A stretch of DNA of 15,023 nucleotides from Acidimicrobiales bacterium. GTDB taxonomy: Bacteria > Actinomycetota > Acidimicrobiia > Acidimicrobiales > JAKAVM01. The stretch is from NCBI GenBank assembly GCA_027451785.1, contig DAIDIS010000045.1, positions 1 through 15,023 on the forward strand, read 5' to 3'. Under the pieces are notes generated by a model. The model saw only the letters and a program-made list of their open reading frames with translations, was not told the origin of the DNA and did no database searches. Position 1 is the first letter of the stretch. Each line of letters starts with the position of its first letter. Shown piece by piece: positions 6,675-12,391 of the stretch. Both the position numbers and the translations under genes were made by a program.

Positions 6675-7973
6675 CTAGTCGGTAACTCCTGCCGCTCCCC
6701 GCTGAGCCACCACACCCTCATAGGGATGGAACTCCGAGCACAAATTCCCGACCTCCTGATTTATCTTGGCCACCGCTTCGTCGTCGGCCCTGTTTCTCAG
6801 GGCGGAAGCAATCATTGAACCGATCACCTCCATTTGCTCTGGGCCCATTCCTGCCGTCGTCTGTGCCGCCGTTCCAAGTCTCAAGCCGCTGGTAACAAAC
6901 GGTGACCTTGGGTCTCCAGGGATCTGGTTCCGGTTGCAGACAATTCCTGCCCGCTCAAGGCAAAGCTGAGCCTCCTTGCCTGAGAGCTCGGCATCGAAAT
7001 CGCGCAAGTCAACCAAGATCAGGTGGTTGTCGGTCCCGCCCGATACGAGCCTGAAACCACTGGAAGCCAAGCTTTCCGCCAATGCCTTGGCATTTGTCAC
7101 GATCTGCGCTGCGTATTCTTTGAACTCCGGCGTTGAGGCTTCCTTGAAAGCCACCGCTTTAGCGGCGATCACGTGCTCAAGCGGGCCACCCTGCAATCCA
7201 GGGAAGATCGCCTTGTCGATCTTCGTGCCTATCTCTTCTTTGCAGACGATCGCTCCCGCCCTCGGCCCCCTGAGGGTTTTGTGGGTGGTAAAGGTCATCA
7301 CGTCGGCAAATGGGACCGGGCTGGGGTGAACCCCGCCGGCCACCAGCCCCGCGATGTGGGCTGCGTCGAACATAAGGAGGGCACCCACCTCGTCGGCGAT
7401 TCGCCGGAAGGGCTCCGGGTCGATGATCCTCGAATATGCAGTCGCGCCGGCGACTATCAACTTCGGACGCTCCTTGAGCGCAATATCCCGCACTTGGTCC
7501 ATGTCGATACGCTCACCGCCATCAAGACTCGCCGGCGTGACCCCATAGGGGACGAAGCGGTAGAGCTGGCCGGTTGCGTTGGCCGGAGAACCGTGGGTCA
7601 GATGACCTCCCTGGTCCAGGCTCATCGCAAGAACGGTGTCGCCGGGCTTAATGAGGGCTAGATACGCACCCAGGTTGGCGTTGGCGCCGGAATGGGGTTG
7701 AACATTGGCGTACTCTGCGCCCATCAGGTCTATAAGGCGGCGGATTGCCAGCGTCTCGACCTCGTCGATAACCGCGTTACCGCCGTAATATCGCTTCGAC
7801 GGGTAACCCTCCGAGTACTTATTGGTCAGGACTGACCCGGTGACGGCGAGCACCTGCGGGGAGGCGAAGTTCTCGGAAGCAATCAGCTGGATATTGCTGT
7901 TCTGACGCTCTGCTTCCTCTCGGATAAGGTCCAGGACTTCCTTGTCCACGGCGTTTGGCCAGTTCCCACTCAT
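6675..7973 (-). CDS. glyA: Serine hydroxymethyltransferase
   Basis: A PLP enzyme that converts serine and tetrahydrofolate into glycine and 5,10-methylene-tetrahydrofolate, the main source of one-carbon units. The protein is 432 residues. It shows the N-terminal NKYSEGYPSKRYYGG (51-65) that helps bind substrate, the SGANAN segment (95-100), D203 and H206 in FDAAHIAG for PLP contact, and the PLP lysine K232 in TFTTHKTLRGPRAG. Length and motifs are those of a full bacterial enzyme. ATG start, four bases after the rpiB stop; the downstream wecA-like gene starts two bases after the glyA stop. Both junctions point to one transcript. Confidence 0.97.
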   Translation of the reverse strand: MSGNWPNAVDKEVLDLIREEAERQNSNIQLIASENFASPQVLAVTGSVLTNKYSEGYPSKRYYGGNAVIDEVETLAIRRLIDLMGAEYANVQPHSGANANLGAYLALIKPGDTVLAMSLDQGGHLTHGSPANATGQLYRFVPYGVTPASLDGGERIDMDQVRDIALKERPKLIVAGATAYSRIIDPEPFRRIADEVGALLMFDAAHIAGLVAGGVHPSPVPFADVMTFTTHKTLRGPRAGAIVCKEEIGTKIDKAIFPGLQGGPLEHVIAAKAVAFKEASTPEFKEYAAQIVTNAKALAESLASSGFRLVSGGTDNHLILVDLRDFDAELSGKEAQLCLERAGIVCNRNQIPGDPRSPFVTSGLRLGTAAQTTAGMGPEQMEVIGSMIASALRNRADDEAVAKINQEVGNLCSEFHPYEGVVAQRGAAGVTD

Positions 7974-7977
7974 CCGA

Positions 7978-8421
7978 TCACACTTTCTTCTCTAGCTCAG
8001 ATATCTTGTCGATCCTACGTTGGTGCCTGCCACTTTGGAACTCTGCGGCAACGAACTCCCTCAACGAGTCCTCTGCGACCTGCATGCCGACGATCCTGCC
8101 GCCCATACAGATGACATTGGCATTGTTGTGCTCTTTTGCAAGTCTCGCCGTCGTGACATCGTGGACAACCGCTGCCCTCACTCCGACTACCTTGTTCGCT
8201 GCGATCGATATCCCGATTCCGGTACCGCAACAACAAACTCCCAGCTCAGCCTGCCCTCCTGCCACAGCTTGGCCCACCATGGACCCGAAGTCCGGGTAGT
8301 CCACCGAGTCCTCGTTCCAGGTACCGAAGTCAATGGTCTCATGGCCCTCCCGTTCCAACCAAGCCAGAAGGTGTGACTTGAGCAAGAAACCTGCGTGGTC
8401 AGAGCCCAGAGCAATTCGCAT
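7978..8421 (-). CDS. rpiB: Ribose-5-phosphate isomerase B
   Basis: Interconverts ribulose-5-phosphate and ribose-5-phosphate in the pentose phosphate pathway. The 147-residue protein belongs to the RpiB/LacAB family. It starts MRIALGSDHAGF, holds the SVDYPDF motif (39-45), the CGTGIGIS segment with C65 as the likely catalytic base, and H98 in HNNANVICMGGR. Mycobacterial RpiB replaces this cysteine by another acidic arrangement; this protein keeps it, as in E. coli RpiB. First gene of the minus-strand cluster. The GAAGGA directly touching the ATG is too close for a normal ribosome binding site, and a possible -10 box (TAAACT, 8434-8429) places the transcript start at or near the ATG, so a leaderless message is possible. 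Confidence 0.95.
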   Translation of the reverse strand: MRIALGSDHAGFLLKSHLLAWLEREGHETIDFGTWNEDSVDYPDFGSMVGQAVAGGQAELGVCCCGTGIGISIAANKVVGVRAAVVHDVTTARLAKEHNNANVICMGGRIVGMQVAEDSLREFVAAEFQSGRHQRRIDKISELEKKV

Positions 8422-8428
8422 TCCTTCA

Positions 8429-8434
8429 AGTTTA
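8429..8434 (-). promoter_or_regulatory. Possible -10 element of the rpiB-glyA-wecA-atp cluster
   Basis: TAAACT on the minus strand (8434 to 8429) ends 7 bases before the rpiB ATG. That spacing fits transcription beginning at the start codon, a leaderless mRNA as is common in Actinobacteria. It matches four of six bases of TATAAT. No good -35 box was found at 17-18 bp. It abuts the dyad at 8435-8452. Confidence 0.4.
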
Positions 8435-8452
8435 GTTCGGTCGGTGCCGAAC
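8435..8452. promoter_or_regulatory. 18-bp inverted repeat, candidate operator between divergent genes
   Basis: GTTCGGTCGGTGCCGAAC has perfect 6-bp arms (GTTCGG / CCGAAC) around a 6-nt spacer. It sits immediately upstream of the putative rpiB -10 box, so a bound dimeric regulator would occlude the promoter. It is not the actinobacterial LexA box, whose arms run in the opposite order. The regulator is unknown. Confidence 0.45.
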
Positions 8453-8470
8453 CCGTATCCGAGGGGGGTG

Positions 8471-8483
8471 GATTACGGTAATC
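8471..8483. promoter_or_regulatory. 13-bp palindrome upstream of the deacetylase gene
   Basis: GATTACGGTAATC is a perfect inverted repeat with 6-bp arms and a single central base. It ends 4 bp before the ribosome binding site of the deacetylase gene, so it could be an operator or fold in the 5' leader. No clear -10/-35 pair for this gene was found. Confidence 0.4.
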
Positions 8484-8487
8484 AGCC

Positions 8488-8494
8488 GGGAGGA
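8488..8494 (+). promoter_or_regulatory. Ribosome binding site that sets the deacetylase start
   Basis: GGGAGGA lies 11 bases before the GTG at 8506. It is the strongest Shine-Dalgarno sequence on the plus strand of this window and supports the GTG as the true start, which also opens a proper signal peptide. Confidence 0.7.
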
Positions 8495-8505
8495 ATATCG
8501 TTAGC

Positions 8506-9861
8506 GTGAAGAATTTATTGACCCTGATTGCCGCAACGGTGGTAATCACCTCCTCGCTTTTATTGGGAATAAGCACCGAACCTGCCGTCGCTTCCGGCGG
8601 CTTGGCTTTTTACACATACCAAGCTCCATTTGGCGCAGCCACCGCAGGCAGCCGTGTCATCGCCTTAACCTTCGACGACGGTCCCGGTCCATATACCCCA
8701 CAGGTCCTTTCCGTACTTCAGCGCTACCACGTCGCAGGCACCTTCTTTGAGATCGGGAGGAACGTCGCTCAAGACCCCTCCTTAGCCAAGCAGGTGGTGA
8801 GAGCCGGCTATCCGGTGGAAAACCACACGTGGTCTCATCCCGACCTGACCACGATCCCGTCCTCACAGTTCGGATATCAAATTGACCAGACCCAGAACGA
8901 GATCCGCTCAGTGACCGGTACCACTCCAACTTGCGTGCGGCCTCCATACGATTCGGTAAACGGGAACGTGATCAACCAAATCAGCCAGCGGGGTCTCACC
9001 ACCATGAGCTACTCCGTGGACCCCAAGGACTGGACTCTTCCGGGTGTATCCACGATCACATCCCGAGTGATAGGCGCCGCATTCCCCGGAGCGGTGGTCG
9101 ACATGCACGATGGTGGTGGGGTCCGGTCTCAGACGGTCGCCGCCCTACCCGCGATCATCACGGGTCTTGAGGCACGTGGGTACTCATTCGTGACAGTCTG
9201 CGCCAGCTCCACCCAGTTCGGTCCCCAGACCAGCGACGTCCACTCATTTGGCACGGCTCCCACAGCCGGCCAGCCGGTACTATCGTCCGTTCCCTACGCA
9301 GGTCTGGCAATTGCCGGTCAAGGTGGCGGATATTGGCTTGCGGCACAAGACGGTGGGGTCTTTTCGTTCAGCGGAGCGCCGTTCTTCGGCTCCATGGGCG
9401 CCACTTCTCTTGAAGCGCCGATCGTCGGTATAGCCTCCACTCCCGACGGGCGGGGCTATTGGGAAGTAGGCAGCGACGGAGGAATTTTTGCTTTCGGTGA
9501 TGCGCAGTTCTTCGGCTCCATGGGCGCCACTAGTCTCCAATCGCCCATCGTCGGCATTGCGTCCACGCCTGACGGGCGTGGATATTGGGAAGTAGGCAGC
9601 GACGGAGGAATTTTTGCTTTCGGGGATGCGCCGTTCTATGGCTCTATGGGGAGCACTCAGAACCCAAATCCATTCGTCGGGATCGCCTCCGGGCCCAACG
9701 GAGGCGGATATTGGGAGCTCGCCAGTGATGGCGGGGTTTACAGCTTCGGGGATGCGCCGTTCTATGGCTCTATGGGCGGAAAGAGCGGCGCAAGCCAATA
9801 CTTCGCCATTTCATCCGCTCCAGCAGGAAACGGCTTCATCCTGGCGGGCCAGCACCCTTAG
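8506..9861 (+). CDS. Secreted NodB-family polysaccharide deacetylase with C-terminal 42-residue repeats
   Basis: A metal-dependent carbohydrate esterase (CE4) that removes acetyl groups from a polysaccharide such as peptidoglycan, chitin-like polymer or xylan; the substrate is not readable. The 451-residue protein starts with a signal peptide (hydrophobic core about 4-21, likely cut after AVA at 27-29). All five NodB motifs are present: TFDDGP (55-60, with the metal and catalytic Asp), HTWSHP (107-112, H107 and H111 metal ligands), RPPYD (145-149), DPKDW (172-176) and VVDMHD (197-202, catalytic His201). Residues 264-451 are four full and one partial 42-residue repeats of the type IVGIAS...GYWEVGSDGGIFAFGDA.FFGSMG, probably a beta-rich binding module. 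It is transcribed away from rpiB and is followed by a duplicated 25-bp segment. Confidence 0.9.
   Translation: MKNLLTLIAATVVITSSLLLGISTEPAVASGGLAFYTYQAPFGAATAGSRVIALTFDDGPGPYTPQVLSVLQRYHVAGTFFEIGRNVAQDPSLAKQVVRAGYPVENHTWSHPDLTTIPSSQFGYQIDQTQNEIRSVTGTTPTCVRPPYDSVNGNVINQISQRGLTTMSYSVDPKDWTLPGVSTITSRVIGAAFPGAVVDMHDGGGVRSQTVAALPAIITGLEARGYSFVTVCASSTQFGPQTSDVHSFGTAPTAGQPVLSSVPYAGLAIAGQGGGYWLAAQDGGVFSFSGAPFFGSMGATSLEAPIVGIASTPDGRGYWEVGSDGGIFAFGDAQFFGSMGATSLQSPIVGIASTPDGRGYWEVGSDGGIFAFGDAPFYGSMGSTQNPNPFVGIASGPNGGGYWELASDGGVYSFGDAPFYGSMGGKSGASQYFAISSAPAGNGFILAGQHP
9295..9861 (+). repeat. Tandem 126-bp (42-residue) repeats inside the deacetylase gene
   Basis: Units lie at 9295-9420, 9421-9546, 9547-9672, 9673-9798 and a partial fifth at 9799-9858, with no change of length. 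The aromatic of the GYW motif falls at residues 276, 318, 360, 402 and 444 (F in the last). Units 2 and 3 share long identical DNA stretches around 'gggaagtaggcagcgacgg', so they duplicated or were converted recently. Units 3 and 4 share the block ending in gccgttctatggctctatgg. Confidence 0.92.
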
Positions 9862-9886
9862 CATCCTGGCGGGCCGGCACCCTTAG
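9837..9886 (+). repeat. 25-bp tandem duplication covering the deacetylase stop codon
   Basis: Copy 1 (9837-9861) begins catcctggcgggcc and ends cacccttag, where the TAG is the stop codon. Copy 2 (9862-9886) follows at once and differs at a single base (A to G at position 15 of the unit). As 25 is not a multiple of three, the second copy is read in another frame if the stop is passed, and that frame stays open for about 20 codons to a TAG. Confidence 0.9.
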
Positions 9887-10003
9887 CCGAGCACACAATC
9901 GGGCTTTCGGAGACCTGGTAGCCCACGAAGAACCTGGTAGGCCGACACAGCGGCCAGCTCAATTCCTTCCCTCTGAAGGATATCGGGGGTAGCATGTCTT
10001 GGC
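9887..10003 (+). other. Deacetylase-yceI intergenic region
   Basis: About 117 bp without a visible gene. It has a short inverted repeat TCCTTC/GAAGGA at 9964-9980 with a 5-nt loop and a GGGGGT run at 9985-9990 that may serve as ribosome binding site for the yceI-like gene. TAGCAT at 9990-9995 could be a -10 box, but no partner was found. No terminator with a T-run is seen after the deacetylase gene. Confidence 0.35.
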
Positions 10004-10552
10004 ATGGCACTTATCAATGGAACGTTTGAATTCGGTCCGGAAAACGGCAATTTGATTGTGAGAACATCCAGGAGTGGTGTTGGAGCGAAGGTCGGTCACG
10101 ACCTGACCATCCGTGCGACCAGCTTCCGAGGGACGGTGGCCATCGACACTTCCTCACCTGCCAATTCCGGTCTGATGTTCGAAGTTCCGGTCAATTCGCT
10201 CTTGGTGATTGAAGGAACCGGTGGGATCAAGCCCCTAAGCGAGTCAGACAAACAGGACATCAAAAATACCTTCGAGCAGAAGATCCTGAAGACCGCCCAA
10301 TTCCCCAATATAACCTTCAGGTCCACCTCGGTTACGGGTGACGAAAACTCCTTTCAGGTCACCGGAGATTTGACGCTGGTGGGTGTCACCAAGCCGATAA
10401 CCCTCCACGGATCCACCTCGTCCGATGGAATAGTGTCCGTGCGAGCGACGGTCGTACAGAGCAATTGGGGCATCAAGCCGTACACCGCAATGCTCGGCGC
10501 ATTGAAACTAAAGGACGAGGTTGAGATCGAGGCCCAGGTAAAACTCGCATAG
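10004..10552 (+). CDS. YceI-family protein (lipocalin-like fold), cytoplasmic form
   Basis: YceI proteins form a beta-barrel with a long hydrophobic cavity; those studied bind polyisoprenoid lipids or similar amphiphiles. The 182-residue protein shows the family pattern: an opening strand (GTFEFGPENGNLIVRTSRSG), the GHDLTI segment at about 31-36, a central DIKNTFEQKILKTAQFPNITF (about 85-105), the GDLTLVGVTKPITLHG strand pair (about 120-135), and a closing LKLKDEVEIEAQV. There is no signal peptide, unlike E. coli YceI, so it is inferred to stay in the cytoplasm. ATG start at 10004; an ATG at 9994 is out of frame and stops after a few codons. The exact ligand and role are unknown. Confidence 0.85.
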   Translation: MALINGTFEFGPENGNLIVRTSRSGVGAKVGHDLTIRATSFRGTVAIDTSSPANSGLMFEVPVNSLLVIEGTGGIKPLSESDKQDIKNTFEQKILKTAQFPNITFRSTSVTGDENSFQVTGDLTLVGVTKPITLHGSTSSDGIVSVRATVVQSNWGIKPYTAMLGALKLKDEVEIEAQVKLA

Positions 10553-10634
10553 GTAGCTAAAACTTGCATAGGCCCGAAGCGAGCAATTTGGGACTCCTTT
10601 TTCGACAACGTAGGGAATTCCTCGGCAAAGTCCG

Positions 10635-10640
10635 TAAAAT
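10635..10640 (+). promoter_or_regulatory. Putative -10 element for a leaderless thiolase-like transcript
   Basis: TAAAAT (five of six bases of TATAAT) ends six bases before the GTG start at 10647, the distance expected if transcription starts at the GTG. No ribosome binding site precedes the gene, which fits a leaderless mRNA. TAGGGA at 10611-10616, 18 bp upstream, is a weak -35 candidate. Confidence 0.55.
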
Positions 10641-10646
10641 CTAATT

Positions 10647-12167
10647 GTGTACCTTGACCCCGCCACTCCGGTCATCGTCGGAGTAGGGCAACTTACGCTC
10701 CACAGAAAGCCGGGTATTCCGTCGATCTCAGCGATTGCCGACGCCGAACCTGCCGAGATGATGGCGCGCTCCATTCACCTTGCCGCCGCGGATGCAGGCC
10801 CTTCGGGCAGCCTTATCCAGCGAGTCGACGAAATCGACACGGTGAAAACTCTCTCTTGGGATTACTTCAACCCAGGAAAGGTACTGGCGAAACTCCTCGG
10901 TATCAGCCCTGCGAACACTGCGGTATCGACCATCGGCGGCGACTCACCGCTTGCTTTGGTATCGCGCGCTGCCGCAAGAATTGCCCAGGGTAAGGCCGAC
11001 ACGGTCATTGTCGCCGGAGCGGAAGCCGTATACACACGCAGGAAGATGAACCCTTCGGGCTCGCAGGGCATCTCGTGGTCCAGGAGGGACCTGGAAGGAA
11101 CCCCGCCCCCCGAAGAGATCGGGGAGAGCCGTCCTGGTAGTCACCCATACGAGCTTGAACAATCACTGGCCCTACCCGTCAATGTGTACCCCATTTTCGA
11201 GACCGCTATCCGCCACCGACTGGGCTTGGACCCCCTTGCACACTTGGACCGGATCTCGAAACTTTGGTCGCGTTTTTCCGCGGTAGCCGCCACAAATAAA
11301 TATGCCTGGTCTCAACAGGTGCAAAGTCCCGCTGAGATATCGGAGGTCTCAGCGACGAATCGAATGGTCTCCTACCCGTATACGAAGCTACTAACCGCGA
11401 ACATCCAAGTCGACCAGGCGGCGGCGATCATTCTCACTTCAGCAGGTACCGCAGAAGCACTCTCAATCCCAAAAGACCGCTGGATCTTCCCAGTGGCTTC
11501 AGCCTTCGCTCACGACTACTGGTTCGTCTCCGAGCGCTCGGATCTCACGTCGTCGCCGGCAATCGGTGCGATCGCCAGAGCATGCTTCGGCCAAGCCGGA
11601 GTCACCTTGGACGATATCTCCAAGTTTGATCTCTACTCATGCTTTCCGTCTGCCGTGGAGATCGCCTGCCTGGAACTCGGAATAGACCCCTTGTCGGAAT
11701 CAAGACCTCTCACCATGACAGGCGGCCTGACTTTCGCAGGCGGGCCGGGAAACAACTACGCATCCCACTCACTCGCTCAGATGGTTGGTGCCATCAGGGA
11801 AGACCCGGAGTCTTTGGGTATGGTGACAGGAGTGGGCTGGTATATGACGAAACACCACTCCATGATCCTTTCGGGAAGCCCCGTTCGATCCGTCGGCGGG
11901 TTCTCAACGCTCAGCGCCCAGCCTGGCGCCGACCAACGAGAGCCAAGAAGGTTCGGCCGCCAAAGCGGGCCGGTCACCATTGAGGCATACACAATCGTCT
12001 ACGACCGCGAAGGCAATTCGACTCGGGCAATTTGTGCCTGTCTTGCACCCGACGGATCAAGAGTTTGGGCCGGCACCACCGATGCCCATCTCCTGTCGAC
12101 AGCTGAGTCAATCGACGTGTGCGGCCGGGCCGGCGAGGTCAGCGACACGGCAACAGTCGCTTTCTGA
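10647..12167 (+). CDS. Thiolase-like protein, TLP1 type with added C-terminal domain; catalytic cysteine absent
   Basis: A 506-residue member of the thiolase superfamily. The N-terminal strand (TPVIVGVGQLTLHR, 7-20), the ARIAQGKADTVIVAGAEA segment (110-127) and the glycine-rich MTGGLTFAGGPGNNYASHSL (357-376) follow the thiolase fold. Canonical active-site residues are missing: the Cys-x-Ser-Gly site reads GGDSP (97-101), no cysteine occurs before residue 313, the GHP motif reads GGPGNN, and the C-terminal CxGGG reads GVGWYM. The last 70 or so residues form an extra beta-rich domain (VTIEAYTIVYDREG...), as in mycobacterial TLP1. Such proteins are often annotated acetyl-CoA acetyltransferase, but a working thiolase is unlikely; CoA or acyl-CoA binding is the inference. 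GTG start without a ribosome binding site. Confidence 0.85.
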   Translation: MYLDPATPVIVGVGQLTLHRKPGIPSISAIADAEPAEMMARSIHLAAADAGPSGSLIQRVDEIDTVKTLSWDYFNPGKVLAKLLGISPANTAVSTIGGDSPLALVSRAAARIAQGKADTVIVAGAEAVYTRRKMNPSGSQGISWSRRDLEGTPPPEEIGESRPGSHPYELEQSLALPVNVYPIFETAIRHRLGLDPLAHLDRISKLWSRFSAVAATNKYAWSQQVQSPAEISEVSATNRMVSYPYTKLLTANIQVDQAAAIILTSAGTAEALSIPKDRWIFPVASAFAHDYWFVSERSDLTSSPAIGAIARACFGQAGVTLDDISKFDLYSCFPSAVEIACLELGIDPLSESRPLTMTGGLTFAGGPGNNYASHSLAQMVGAIREDPESLGMVTGVGWYMTKHHSMILSGSPVRSVGGFSTLSAQPGADQREPRRFGRQSGPVTIEAYTIVYDREGNSTRAICACLAPDGSRVWAGTTDAHLLSTAESIDVCGRAGEVSDTATVAF

Positions 12168-12202
12168 ACGGTCACGTTCTCGGCAGTCTCTTGCCAGGCC
12201 GG

Positions 12203-12264
12203 CAGCCGACCCGCCGAGTTGGGCGACACGTCCGTTATCAGCCGACCCGCCGAGTCGGGCGACA
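12203..12264 (+). repeat. Two 26-bp direct repeats, each able to form a hairpin
   Basis: Copies at 12203-12228 and 12239-12264 (period 36 bp) differ by one base. Each holds CCGAC, a 7-nt loop CCGCCGA, and then GTTGG (copy 1) or GTCGG (copy 2). The single change turns a G-C pair into a G-U pair on the plus-strand RNA. The pair lies in the 3' region of the thiolase-like gene, before the terminator. Confidence 0.8.
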
Positions 12265-12291
12265 AGAAAGGGCAACGGTTTCTTTGAATAA

Positions 12292-12323
12292 AAAGAGCGG
12301 TGGCCCTAAGGCCACCGCTCTTT
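12292..12323. terminator. Bidirectional intrinsic terminator between convergent genes
   Basis: A perfect 14-bp stem, AAAGAGCGGTGGCC (12292-12305) and GGCCACCGCTCTTT (12310-12323), with the 4-nt loop CTAA. Its arms end in A and T runs, so each direction sees a short U-tract: UUU on the plus strand and a longer UUUUUAUU on the minus strand. It can end both the plus-strand thiolase-like gene and the minus-strand TIG/SURNod19 gene. Confidence 0.92.
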
Positions 12324-12391
12324 CACTCTCACCGATTAGTACCGCTGAAGCGGATCACGGCAATCGTGTTTGCCCAACATTTTCTTGCCGA

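Noticed and set aside
9280..9798. 172-residue minus-strand open frame with repeated segments, opposite the deacetylase repeats
   Set aside because: Its repeats simply mirror the 126-bp units of the sense gene; no start signal or domain is seen.
9295..9861. CRISPR array or satellite DNA in the 126-bp repeats
   Set aside because: The units are in-frame coding repeats without unique spacers.
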